Below are positions 26,075 through 34,125 of a stretch of DNA of 64,000 nt, piece by piece; position 1 is the stretch's first letter, and each line of letters opens with the position of its first letter. A model generated the notes under the pieces. It worked only from the letters and a program-made list of their open reading frames with translations. It had not been told where the DNA came from and did not search any database. The position numbers and the translations under genes were made by a program. This DNA is from Paenarthrobacter nitroguajacolicus. Its GTDB lineage: Bacteria > Actinomycetota > Actinomycetes > Actinomycetales > Micrococcaceae. Location of the stretch: contig NZ_VNFK01000002.1 in the NCBI RefSeq assembly GCF_007786235.1, positions 124,001 through 188,000 on the forward strand, read 5' to 3'.

Positions 26075-26593
26075 ATGGATTCCGTCCGAGGCGCCGTGAC
26101 GCCGGTGTCCATCTACTTGGATGTCGACGGCGTGGTGAACCCCTTCAGTCCGTTGGGAACCACCGACTGGGGTGGGGAATGGACCATTGCCGATGCTGGC
26201 ATCCTGGAGGTTGCCTACGCGCCCGAGGCAGTGTCTGAGCTCAACGATCTTGCAGGCCATCCCGCAGCGCGCTTCGTCTGGCTCACAACGTGGGAGCGCC
26301 TCGCCCCTGAGTTTCTCTGCCCCGCCATCGGCCTGAAGGGCCAGGACTGGCCCGTACTGTCCAGCCAAGGCTGGGACGAGGGCCCTGAGTGGTGGAAACT
26401 GGTGGCCCTCCAAAAAGATGTGGCCGCCTCCGGCAGCGAGCGGATCGTCTGGCTCGACGACCAACTCCGCCACGAGTCCGACGCCCGCTCGTGGGCCGAG
26501 TACCAGCAAGACCGTGTGCTTTGCATCTCACCGGATCCCCGCAAGGGTCTGTCCCGTCGCGACCTCGCGGCGGTGCGGGCGTACCTGGGCTGA
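26075..26593 (+). CDS. HAD-domain protein of the RNA-repair (SAK) type
   Basis: 172 aa. It starts with 'VSIYLDVDGVVNPF', a HAD motif I (DxDG) typical of the HAD domain found in 'Swiss army knife' RNA-repair proteins. 'FVWLTTWER' gives the motif II threonine, and IVWLDDQLR the late acidic pair. The protein stands alone, without attached ligase or kinase domains. A purine-rich GGGGGAG site precedes the ATG, and a TAGTCT -10 lies at 26036-26041. Phosphatase activity is plausible; the substrate is unknown. Confidence 0.72.
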   Translation: MDSVRGAVTPVSIYLDVDGVVNPFSPLGTTDWGGEWTIADAGILEVAYAPEAVSELNDLAGHPAARFVWLTTWERLAPEFLCPAIGLKGQDWPVLSSQGWDEGPEWWKLVALQKDVAASGSERIVWLDDQLRHESDARSWAEYQQDRVLCISPDPRKGLSRRDLAAVRAYLG

Positions 26594-26682
26594 ACCGGGG
26601 TCCCGGTACGTTTGTCCGCTCACGGGATGGCACGTAGGATTCTTAAGGTTTCAAGCCCGCCAGAGTGAATCCCGCAAGTCGA

Positions 26683-26704
26683 GTCAGTTGAACAATTGCT
26701 GAAC
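26683..26704 (-). promoter_or_regulatory. PHO-box-like direct repeat upstream of Pit gene
   Basis: On the minus strand GTTCAGCAATT and GTTCAACTGAC are adjacent 11-base units, each starting GTTCA. This is the size and core of the actinobacterial PhoP direct-repeat unit. The site lies about 70 bases ahead of a phosphate transporter gene, next to a TATGCT -10-like hexamer at 26705-26710. The remainder of 26594-26774 shows nothing else. Confidence 0.45.
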
Positions 26705-26774
26705 TATGCTGTGGATGGCAGGTATGGGGAAGTGAAACTGCTGAACGTCGACGACTCTGCAGATTGGGCAACAG

Positions 26775-27980
26775 GTGGATATCACCTTCATGGTCGCGCT
26801 GGTAATAGCGTTGGCCCTATTCTTTGACTTCACCAACGGGTTTCACGACACAGCCAATGCGATGGCCACGCCTATCGCTACGGGGGCGATCAAGCCCAAG
26901 ACGGCCGTCGCACTGGCCGCGGTGCTCAACCTCGTAGGTGCGTTCCTTTCCACGGAAGTGGCCAAGACCATCTCCGGTGGACTGATCCGGGAAGGTTCCG
27001 ACGGCATCCACATCACGCCGGACATCATCTTTGCCGGCCTCATGGGGGCCGTGCTGTGGAACATGATCACCTGGCTCAAGGGACTGCCCTCCAGTTCCTC
27101 GCATGCCTTGTTCGGTGGCCTTATCGGCGCCGCAGTAGTCGGCATCGGCTTCCATTCCATCAACTTCGAGACCGTCCTGCAGAAAGTCATCCTGCCGGCG
27201 ATCTTCGCGCCCCTCATTGCTGGCCTTGTGGCGTACATCTGTACACGCCTCGCCTACGCTCTGACGTCACGGCATGATCCCGAAACCGGCGACAAACTGA
27301 CACAGAAGCGTGGCGGTTTCCGCACGGGGCAGATCTTCACCTCGAGCCTGGTGGCCCTGGCGCACGGCACCAACGATGCCCAGAAGACCATGGGCATCAT
27401 CACCCTGGTCCTCATTGCAGGGGGCACCCAGGCGCCGGGCAGCGGCCCGCAGTTCTGGGTCATCGCGGCCTGTGCCTTTGCCATCGCCATTGGAACCTAT
27501 GCCGGCGGATGGCGCATCATCCGCACCATGGGCTCCGGACTCACCGAAGTAAAGCCCGCACAGGGCTTCTCTGCTGAAACCAGCACCGCCTCGGCCATCC
27601 TGGCCTCGTCCCACTTGGGCTTTGCCCTGTCCACCACGCAGGTCGCCTCGGGCTCGGTCATCGGCTCCGGCCTCGGGCGCAAGGGAACGTCCGTCCGCTG
27701 GGGCACCGCCGGCAAGATTGCCTTGGGCTGGCTGTTTACACTCCCGGCCTCGGCAATTGTGGGCGCCCTCACCGCACTACTGGTGAGCATCGGCGTCGTA
27801 GGTGTTGTCATTGCAGCAGTGGTTGGCACAGCCGCGGTCCTGTTTATGTTCGTGGTTTCGCGCAGGTCCCACGTGGGCCACCACAACGCCGTCGAGGTCG
27901 AAGAAGCCGGCCATGCCGTGCGGTTCCGGAAGAAAAAGAAGTCTCGAAAGACCACCCAGAGCGAGGACGTGCAGCGATGA
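26775..27980 (+). CDS. Inorganic phosphate transporter, PiT family
   Basis: 401 aa from a GTG; the N-terminus VDITFMVALVIALALFFDF matches PiT proteins. Two signature repeats are visible: FTNGFHDTANAMATPI near residue 20 and LAHGTNDAQKTMG near 200, each holding an asparagine/aspartate pair used for phosphate-metal transport. About ten membrane helices, then a basic C-terminal tail (RFRKKKKSRK). PiT proteins take up metal-phosphate with protons. It overlaps the next small gene by ATGA. A PHO-box-like repeat precedes the gene. Confidence 0.93.
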   Translation: MDITFMVALVIALALFFDFTNGFHDTANAMATPIATGAIKPKTAVALAAVLNLVGAFLSTEVAKTISGGLIREGSDGIHITPDIIFAGLMGAVLWNMITWLKGLPSSSSHALFGGLIGAAVVGIGFHSINFETVLQKVILPAIFAPLIAGLVAYICTRLAYALTSRHDPETGDKLTQKRGGFRTGQIFTSSLVALAHGTNDAQKTMGIITLVLIAGGTQAPGSGPQFWVIAACAFAIAIGTYAGGWRIIRTMGSGLTEVKPAQGFSAETSTASAILASSHLGFALSTTQVASGSVIGSGLGRKGTSVRWGTAGKIALGWLFTLPASAIVGALTALLVSIGVVGVVIAAVVGTAAVLFMFVVSRRSHVGHHNAVEVEEAGHAVRFRKKKKSRKTTQSEDVQR

Positions 27981-28198
27981 AATGGTTGGAATTGCTGCAG
28001 GTCGCCGGAGTGACCCTCCTGGCAGCCGTAACGCTGGTGGTCCTCTATTCCTTGGGTGTGCGGCTTACGGCCATCGCAGGTGACGCACGGCAAAAGTCGC
28101 CCGCCGTGGTGCGCTCCCTGGCCTACGTATGCTTCGCCTTCTGCGGCGCAGCCGTACTTTTCGGCATTTACCTGATTGTTCCGTACTTCGGAAAGTAG
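27977..28198 (+). CDS. Small two-helix membrane protein linked to PiT
   Basis: 73 aa overlapping the PiT stop by four bases (ATGA). Two hydrophobic segments, about residues 8-30 (VAGVTLLAAVTLVVLYSLGV) and 47-68 (LAYVCFAFCGAAVLFGIYLI), are joined by a short basic loop. No family recognised. The tight overlap suggests a subunit or stability partner of the phosphate transporter. Confidence 0.7.
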   Translation: MKWLELLQVAGVTLLAAVTLVVLYSLGVRLTAIAGDARQKSPAVVRSLAYVCFAFCGAAVLFGIYLIVPYFGK

Positions 28199-28245
28199 AA
28201 GTCTCTCTGGCAGTCAGATCCATTCGGGAGAATAATCAGCAGTGT

Positions 28246-28261
28246 AGTTATGCACATAACT
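28246..28261. promoter_or_regulatory. 16-bp palindrome upstream of lipoprotein gene
   Basis: AGTTATG-CA-CATAACT, with perfect 7-bp arms, lies 34 bases before the lipoprotein start. It is AT-rich in a GC-rich genome and has the size of a dimer-binding operator. The binding protein is unknown. Confidence 0.4.
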
Positions 28262-28294
28262 GCGTGGTCGTGATCCGGCAGATGTGGGGCTGTC

Positions 28295-29293
28295 ATGAAG
28301 TTCCAATCCCGAAGCCAGCTCATCGGACTGGCGCTGGTTCCGGTCCTGACGCTCGGCCTCTCCGCTTGCCTCCCACCTTCTTCCGACGGACTTTCTCCCA
28401 GCCCTGGCCCCGGATCGTCCACCACGGGAACGTCGGCGCGTCCGCAACCCACCGCCGTCGTACCGACGGCCGGCCAGCCCGCGGGTCCTGCAGGTCCTGG
28501 CGCGCCCCAGGCTGAGGCACCCGTAGTGCGCTGGGTTCCGGTGGGGCCGATCGGGCCCAACGACCCCACGTCGGGCCAGCGGTACCTCCTGCTGCAGCAG
28601 TTCCAGTGCGACGCCTTGTCCCAGAGCGTGGAGGGCGCCGATGACGCTGCCGTATGGGAGGCGGGCGCGGCCGTTTGCCGGGCGCTGCAAACGGGCAGTC
28701 AACAGGACTGGCAACGGGCGTCCATCGCTGTTGCCGCCACACCCAGGATTCCCCAAACTCAATGCCTTGAATTCAGGGTGGCCGCCACCGCAGCTTCGCT
28801 CGTGGCCCAACACCGCAGCAACCCAAGCGCCGCCTACCGGGTAGAGCCGGGACAGGGCGAGGCATGCCCGCGTCAGCTGCTGGGGCTGACGGTCGTCGAC
28901 GAGGATTTGCGACCTGTTCCGGGAATGCCCCGGGCTTCCGGTCCCCGTACGGGCGGCACGATTGTTCGCCTGGATGGCTACTACGTGCGGGTGGGCGAGG
29001 TCCTGTTTGACGGCGTCCCCGCAGTCCCGGACATCGTTGGCGGGGGCGGCGACTACGAGACACTGTTCCTGCGTATGCCGCCGGCAGAAGGCAGGGAGAC
29101 CATCCGGATCTCCATTACGGACACGGTGGACATCAGTGGGACTGTGACGTTCTTCTATGACGATTCCGGTGGGGCCGGCAGTTCACCAAGCCCATCGGAA
29201 ACCGGGGGCAGCATCCCTTCCTCGGAGCCGCCGACCAGCAGCCCGGCGCCCACTGCTACGTCCAGTGGGACCTCCGCGACGGCTGCCCCGTGA
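28295..29293 (+). CDS. Putative lipoprotein with TIG-like domain
   Basis: 332 aa. Signal peptide with lipobox LSAC (Cys at about 25), then a Ser/Pro/Gly linker, a cysteine-containing helical region (about 95-200) and, from about 215, 'GGTIVRLDGYYVRVGEVLFDGVPA'. That segment has the glycine/valine pattern of an IPT/TIG immunoglobulin-like domain. A Ser/Pro/Thr-rich tail ends the protein. A GTGGGG purine stretch precedes the ATG. The stop overlaps the following membrane protein gene by GTGA, so the two probably act together at the cell surface. Function unknown. Confidence 0.72.
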   Translation: MKFQSRSQLIGLALVPVLTLGLSACLPPSSDGLSPSPGPGSSTTGTSARPQPTAVVPTAGQPAGPAGPGAPQAEAPVVRWVPVGPIGPNDPTSGQRYLLLQQFQCDALSQSVEGADDAAVWEAGAAVCRALQTGSQQDWQRASIAVAATPRIPQTQCLEFRVAATAASLVAQHRSNPSAAYRVEPGQGEACPRQLLGLTVVDEDLRPVPGMPRASGPRTGGTIVRLDGYYVRVGEVLFDGVPAVPDIVGGGGDYETLFLRMPPAEGRETIRISITDTVDISGTVTFFYDDSGGAGSSPSPSETGGSIPSSEPPTSSPAPTATSSGTSATAAP

Positions 29294-30180
29294 GCGCTTC
29301 CCCCGAGCCTGATGAACAGAGCCTGATCAACGCCCGTTGGCAGAGGACCAAGGATGTGCTCTCCGTCGTCGGTCCGCCGTTGACTGTTGTTACGGCGCTT
29401 CTGGTGTACTTCGGCTGGGCCCGCACCGATGCCCAGGCAAAGGCCATGGGATTGGATGTGAGCCTCTTCGGGTACACGGTCCAGGACTTCATCCTCCGCA
29501 GTATCCAGTCCTTGTTCCAGCCGTTGGCCTGGCTGGTGGTGATCGGGCTGCTGTGGCTGATGCTTGACAGGGCCGTGTCACAGCTCCTCGAAGGCGGGCG
29601 GCATCGGGGTCTCATCCGCAGGACAGCGACAGTGGTGCTGGTTCTCGGTTTCGCCTACGCGGCCGTGATGTGGGTGGTGGTCGTGACGCAGCCGGAGCGG
29701 ATTCTGCTGTATGCGCCCTTCCTCATCGCAGCGGGGCTCGTCGTAGGGGCCTGGGGCCTCAGTGTCCGACGCCGAGCTGTTTCGCCCGGCGATAAGCCGG
29801 TCCGGTCAAGGCCCCGCGCCCTTGAAACAGCGCTGGTGTTTGTCCTCGTCACGCTATTGCTGTTTTGGGGAACATCCGATTTTGCCCAGGCGCTGGGACG
29901 GGGAGCCGCCGTCGATTACCAGGAGAGATCCGGCCTGCTGCCCACGGCTGTTGTCTACAGCAAGGAGCGCCTGGCGGTCAGTGCCCCCAACGTCCATGAG
30001 GAGTCGACCGGCACCGAAGCGGCTCCGCTGTACCGCTACACGGGTCTCCGGCTATTGGTTGTCAGCGGCGGCAGGATTTTTTTGCTGAACGATGGGTGGA
30101 GCCTGGCCCAGGGGCGTGTGGTGGTCCTTCCGGACAACGGCACCGTCCGCGTGGAGTATGGGAACCCCACCGCCGACTGA
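29290..30180 (+). CDS. Four-helix membrane protein of unknown function
   Basis: 296 aa from a GTG overlapping the previous stop. Hydrophobic stretches lie near 28-46, 78-95, 112-132 and 143-160, with another near 181-195. They are followed by a soluble C-terminal part of about 95 residues with 'TAVVYSKERLAVSAPNV' and 'YRYTGLRLLVVSGGRIFLLNDGW'. The last part looks like a small beta domain outside or under the membrane. No family recognised. Operon partner of the TIG-like lipoprotein. Confidence 0.65.
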   Translation: MSASPEPDEQSLINARWQRTKDVLSVVGPPLTVVTALLVYFGWARTDAQAKAMGLDVSLFGYTVQDFILRSIQSLFQPLAWLVVIGLLWLMLDRAVSQLLEGGRHRGLIRRTATVVLVLGFAYAAVMWVVVVTQPERILLYAPFLIAAGLVVGAWGLSVRRRAVSPGDKPVRSRPRALETALVFVLVTLLLFWGTSDFAQALGRGAAVDYQERSGLLPTAVVYSKERLAVSAPNVHEESTGTEAAPLYRYTGLRLLVVSGGRIFLLNDGWSLAQGRVVVLPDNGTVRVEYGNPTAD

Positions 30181-30193
30181 TTAGTCTGGGTCC

Positions 30194-30745
30194 ATGGGGA
30201 CTTTCCAATACTACGTAGCTTCCACCATTGACGGCTTCATCGCATCACCGGACGACGACCTTGGCTGGCTGTTGCAGTTCGACAAGGTGGATGGGGTCAG
30301 CCAGAGCATCGAATCCTTCATGGCCGAGGTCGGGTGCATCGCCATGGGCGGCGATACCTATCGGTGGCTCATGGAACACGAGCCTGGCAAGTGGCCCTAT
30401 CCGGGTACGCCTTGCTGGGTCTTCACCCATCACGAATACTCCGCGCCGGCCGGCTCGGACATCACCTTTGTTCGGGGCGACGTCCGCGAGTTCGCGCCGG
30501 ACCTGCTCAAGGACGCAGGAGACAAGAATGTCTGGCTGGTGGGCGGAGGCGACCTCGTGGCCCAATTCGCCAATGCGGGACTGCTCCACGAAATGATCGT
30601 CACCATCATCCCGGTGGTGTTGGGAGCCGGTAAGCGGCTTTTGCCGCTGGACGGCCCGACGGCGCCACTTGAGCTGGTCTCGTCCAAGATCCTGGGTGGG
30701 GCCGCCGCAGAGCTGCACTACCGGCTGCCGCAACGGCCACACTAG
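30194..30745 (+). CDS. Dihydrofolate reductase-like (RibD C-terminal) protein
   Basis: 183 aa. 'YYVASTIDGFIASPDDDLGWLLQ' opens the fold, then 'AIAMGGDTYRWL'-like and 'VWLVGGGDLVAQFANAGLLHE' give the NADPH-binding glycine region. This matches the RibD_C/DHFR-like domain found in many actinobacterial stand-alone reductases rather than folate-pathway DHFR. A TAGTCT -10 (30182-30187) ends 7 bases before the ATG and no ribosome site is seen, so a leaderless start is likely. Substrate unknown. Confidence 0.85.
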   Translation: MGTFQYYVASTIDGFIASPDDDLGWLLQFDKVDGVSQSIESFMAEVGCIAMGGDTYRWLMEHEPGKWPYPGTPCWVFTHHEYSAPAGSDITFVRGDVREFAPDLLKDAGDKNVWLVGGGDLVAQFANAGLLHEMIVTIIPVVLGAGKRLLPLDGPTAPLELVSSKILGGAAAELHYRLPQRPH

Positions 30746-30773
30746 TCGCCCGGCGCCGGGACCTGCCGGGGAC

Positions 30774-31235
30774 TCAGTGGCGGTTGTCCCGGATCATGTT
30801 GGTGATCCGGGCAGTTGAGAGCCGTCGGCCTTTCTCATCGGTGATGACGATTTCGTGCGTGGCCAGGGTTCCACCGAGGTGGATGGCGGTGCACGTGCCC
30901 GTCACGGTGCCGCTGGCAACCGAGCGGTGGTGCGTAGCGCCCACCTCGATGCCCACGGCGTGACGATCCTTCCCGGCGTGCAGCGAAGCAGCAAACGATC
31001 CCAGTGTCTCCGCGAGGACCACGTGTGCTCCGCCGTGCAGAATCCCTGCCACTTGGGTGTTCCCCTCCACCGGCATGGTGGCCACCATGCGCTCGGCACC
31101 CATCTCCGTAAAGCGGATCCCCATCTTCACCACAAGGTCACCGACGCCGTGCGCTGAGAGCCAATCGTGGAATTCTTCCGGCACACCTGCCTCGTTGAGC
31201 TGGTCGACAAACCGGTTCGGCGTGAAATTGTCCAT
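30774..31235 (-). CDS. PaaI-type hotdog-fold thioesterase
   Basis: 153 aa. 'MGIRFTEMGAERMVATMPV' and HGGAHVVLAETLGSFAA are the hotdog/PaaI signatures, with the catalytic acidic residue in VLAETLG. It probably hydrolyses aromatic or acyl-CoA thioesters. I chose the second of two adjacent ATGs (31235) because it sits 6 bases beyond a leftward -10 (TAGTTG) and gives the same 23-base start-to-start spacing seen at yigZ/coaE. Divergent from polA; the two share one -10 region. Confidence 0.85.
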   Translation of the reverse strand: MDNFTPNRFVDQLNEAGVPEEFHDWLSAHGVGDLVVKMGIRFTEMGAERMVATMPVEGNTQVAGILHGGAHVVLAETLGSFAASLHAGKDRHAVGIEVGATHHRSVASGTVTGTCTAIHLGGTLATHEIVITDEKGRRLSTARITNMIRDNRH

Positions 31236-31250
31236 CATGCCAACTAGGCT
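31228..31250. promoter_or_regulatory. Two-sided promoter of polA and thioesterase, with PafBC-like box
   Basis: Rightward: TTGTCCATC (31228-31236), eight bases, TAGGCT (31245-31250), then the polA GTG 8 bases later. Leftward: TAGTTG (31246-31241) shares the central TA with the polA -10. The TTGTC-N12-TANNNT layout matches the RecA-independent damage promoter of mycobacteria. The box lies over the first codons of the thioesterase. Confidence 0.55.
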
Positions 31251-31257
31251 GGCACCT

Positions 31258-34041
31258 GTGAGTGAAACAACCAAACCGGACCAGGTTCCAACGGCCCAAG
31301 CTGCTGCCATCGCTACAGCACCCACCCCCTCTGCCACGGCATCCACCAGCACTACGGGGGAGGGTCGGCCCAGGCTGCTGGTCCTGGACGGCCACTCCAT
31401 GGCGTTCCGGGCTTTCTACGCCCTTCCAGCCGAAAATTTCTCCACGGCCAGGGGCCAGTACACCAACGCCGTCCACGGCTTCACCTCCATGCTGATCAAC
31501 CTGATCAAGGACCAGAAGCCCACTCATATCGCCGTGGCCTTCGACGTCTCTGACGACACCACATTCCGCAAAGCCGAATACAGCGAGTACAAGGGCGGCC
31601 GCAACGCGACCCCGGCGGAATTCGCAGGCCAGATCGGGCTGATTGCAAGGGTGATGGAGGCCTGGGGCATCAGGACCATCGCCATGCCCGGATACGAAGC
31701 GGACGACGTCCTGGCAACCCTGGCCGCACAGGCTGACGCTGCCGGTTTCGAGGTGTTGCTGGTCTCCGGCGACAGGGACGCTTTCCAGCTCATCAACGAC
31801 AACGTCTTTGTGCTGTACCCCAAGCAGGGGGTCAGTAACATCCCCAAAATGGACGCCGCAGCCATTGAAGAGAAGTACTTCGTCAAACCCGGTTTGTACT
31901 CGGATCTCGCCGCCCTTGTTGGCGAAACCGCGGACAACTTGCCCGGAGTACCGGGCGTTGGCCCCAAGACCGCTGCAAAGTGGATCAACCTCTATGGCGG
32001 CCTGGAAGGAATCCTGGAAAACCTCGATGCCATCGGCGGCAAAGTGGGCGGAGCGCTCAAGGAAAACCTCGAGAACGTCAAGCGCAACCGCAGGCTCAAC
32101 CAGCTGCTGACCGATCTGGACCTGCCAATCACGCTGGCGGACCTGCACGAGCCGCGTCCGGACCGCCAGGCGATCGAGGACCTCTTTGAAGAACTCGAAT
32201 TCCGCACGCTCCGCACCCGGCTCTTCGACCTCTACGGCGACGACACCGCGGGAGCCGCGCCGGACACCATCGAGGCCCCTGAATTTTCCGTGCTCACTGA
32301 CGCAGCCGGGCTCGAGGCATTCTTCGCCGCAGGTTCAGGTGTGCGTTCGGCATTGGCCGTCCAGCTCGTCCCGGGCCGGATCGGTGACGATGCCAGTGCC
32401 CTGGCTGTTGTCCGGAGCAACGGAGCGGCCTACATCGAGCTCGCAGGCTTGGACGCTGCGGCTGAAGCGGTCCTCGCGCGCTGGCTGCAGGACCCCGAGG
32501 AAGCCAAGGTCCTCCACGAGTTCAAATCGGCGCTCAAGGCCCTGCACAATCGGGGCCTGGGGCTCGAAGGCGTGGTGGATGACACGTCCATTTCCGGCTA
32601 CTTGATCCAACCGGACCGCCGCAGCTATGACCTGGCCGAACTCGCACAGGTTCACCTGAAGATCTCACTGGCTGCCGCTGCAGCACAGTCGGGCCAGCTT
32701 GAGCTCGACCTTTCGGGTGATACTGATCAGGTTGCGGCTACATCGCTGGTCCAGCATGCCGCCGTCGTGCACGCCCTCAGCAAGCACTTCGAAACGGAAC
32801 TAGCCGAAATCAAGGCTGACGCCCTGCTGACAACGTTGGAACTGCCGGTGGCACGCGTCCTGGCGCAGATGGAACTTACCGGTATTTTCGTTTCCACGGA
32901 CCGCATGGACGAGCAACTCGCAGACCTCACCAAGGTGATCCAGAATGCCCAGGAACAAGCGTTTGCGGCAATCGGGCATGAAGTGAACCTTGGATCCCCC
33001 AAGCAACTGCAGACAGTCCTCTTCGAGGAACTTGGCCTGCCCAAGACCAAGAAGATCAAGTCCGGCTACACCACCGACGCGGCTTCCTTGAAGGGGCTGT
33101 TGGAAAAGACCGGTCACGAATTCCTGGTCCAGCTCATGGCGCACCGTGAGTCCTCCAAGCTGGCCCAGATGGTGGAGACCCTCAAGAAATCCGTGGCTGA
33201 CGACGCCCGTATCCACACTACGTACGCGCAGAACATCGCAGCCACCGGCCGTATCTCGTCCAACAACCCCAATCTTCAGAACATCCCGGTCCGCAGCGAG
33301 GAGGGCCGGCGCGTCCGTGGAATCTTCGTGGTCAGTGAAGGCTACGAATGCCTCCTGTCCGCCGACTACTCACAGATCGAAATGCGCATCATGGCGCACC
33401 TTTCGGGAGATGAGGCCCTGATCCAGGCTTACCGCGACGGGGAGGACCTGCACCGCTTCGTTGGGTCGCGGATCTTCAACGTTGAACCAGCCGAGGTCAC
33501 CAGCGCCATGCGCTCCAAGGTAAAGGCCATGTCCTATGGCTTGGCCTACGGCCTAACGTCTTTCGGCTTGTCCAAGCAGTTGGAAATCTCCGTGGATGAA
33601 GCGCGGACACTCATGAAGGACTACTTCGACCGCTTCGGGGGTGTACGTGATTACCTGCGGGGAGTTGTGGACCAAGCCAGGACCGACGGTTACACAGCCA
33701 CCATCGAAGGCCGCCGCCGTTATCTCCCGGACCTGACCAGCACCAACCGACAAGCCCGAGAGGCAGCAGAGCGGATTGCGCTGAACTCACCCATCCAGGG
33801 CTCAGCAGCGGACCTCATCAAACGCGCCATGCTGGGAGTTTCTGCAGAGCTTGCAAGCCAGGGCCTGAAGTCCCGCATGCTGCTGCAGGTCCACGACGAA
33901 CTCGTCCTGGAAGTTGCGCCCGGGGAACGCGAAGCAGTGGAGAAGCTGGTGATCGAACAGATGGGCTCGGCCGCCGAATTGTCAGTGCCCCTCGACGTCC
34001 AGATCGGCGTCGGGTCAAGCTGGTACGAGGCCGGACATTAG
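31258..34041 (+). CDS. polA: DNA polymerase I
   Basis: 927 aa from the GTG at 31258; an open frame further upstream lies inside the divergent thioesterase and is not used. Order: 5'-3' exonuclease ('LLVLDGHSMAFRAFYALP', 'PGYEADDVLATLA', 'GVPGVGPKTAAKW'), a degenerate 3'-5' exonuclease domain, then the polymerase. Motif A is SADYSQIEMRIMAHLSGDE, motif B 'KAMSYGLAYGLTSFG', motif C VHDELVLE. The O-helix position that is Phe in E. coli is Tyr here. It fills gaps in excision repair and removes primers. Predicted leaderless, with a PafBC-like box, and closed by a 16-bp hairpin. Confidence 0.97.
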   Translation: MSETTKPDQVPTAQAAAIATAPTPSATASTSTTGEGRPRLLVLDGHSMAFRAFYALPAENFSTARGQYTNAVHGFTSMLINLIKDQKPTHIAVAFDVSDDTTFRKAEYSEYKGGRNATPAEFAGQIGLIARVMEAWGIRTIAMPGYEADDVLATLAAQADAAGFEVLLVSGDRDAFQLINDNVFVLYPKQGVSNIPKMDAAAIEEKYFVKPGLYSDLAALVGETADNLPGVPGVGPKTAAKWINLYGGLEGILENLDAIGGKVGGALKENLENVKRNRRLNQLLTDLDLPITLADLHEPRPDRQAIEDLFEELEFRTLRTRLFDLYGDDTAGAAPDTIEAPEFSVLTDAAGLEAFFAAGSGVRSALAVQLVPGRIGDDASALAVVRSNGAAYIELAGLDAAAEAVLARWLQDPEEAKVLHEFKSALKALHNRGLGLEGVVDDTSISGYLIQPDRRSYDLAELAQVHLKISLAAAAAQSGQLELDLSGDTDQVAATSLVQHAAVVHALSKHFETELAEIKADALLTTLELPVARVLAQMELTGIFVSTDRMDEQLADLTKVIQNAQEQAFAAIGHEVNLGSPKQLQTVLFEELGLPKTKKIKSGYTTDAASLKGLLEKTGHEFLVQLMAHRESSKLAQMVETLKKSVADDARIHTTYAQNIAATGRISSNNPNLQNIPVRSEEGRRVRGIFVVSEGYECLLSADYSQIEMRIMAHLSGDEALIQAYRDGEDLHRFVGSRIFNVEPAEVTSAMRSKVKAMSYGLAYGLTSFGLSKQLEISVDEARTLMKDYFDRFGGVRDYLRGVVDQARTDGYTATIEGRRRYLPDLTSTNRQAREAAERIALNSPIQGSAADLIKRAMLGVSAELASQGLKSRMLLQVHDELVLEVAPGEREAVEKLVIEQMGSAAELSVPLDVQIGVGSSWYEAGH

Positions 34042-34063
34042 TCCAGGCACGGATTCAAAGGAC

Positions 34064-34106
34064 CGCCGGAGGGCGCGCCGCCGAGATGGTGGCGCGCCCT
34101 CCGGCG
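34064..34106 (+). terminator. Perfect 16-bp hairpin after polA
   Basis: CGCCGGAGGGCGCGCC (34064-34079) pairs without mismatch with 34091-34106; 11-base loop. No U-run follows. In high-GC actinobacteria such strong stems often act as terminators. It also isolates the next gene's promoter. Confidence 0.65.
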
Positions 34107-34125
34107 TCTGGCTAGGCTCGAGGGC

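Noticed and set aside
30749..30760. CCCGGCGCCGGG palindrome between converging genes as a terminator
   Set aside because: It has no room for a loop, so the hairpin would be very short, and no T-run follows on either strand.
31057..31257. 67-codon N-terminal extension of polA
   Set aside because: It lies opposite the thioesterase coding region and precedes the promoter; the GTG at 31258 fits the -10 spacing.
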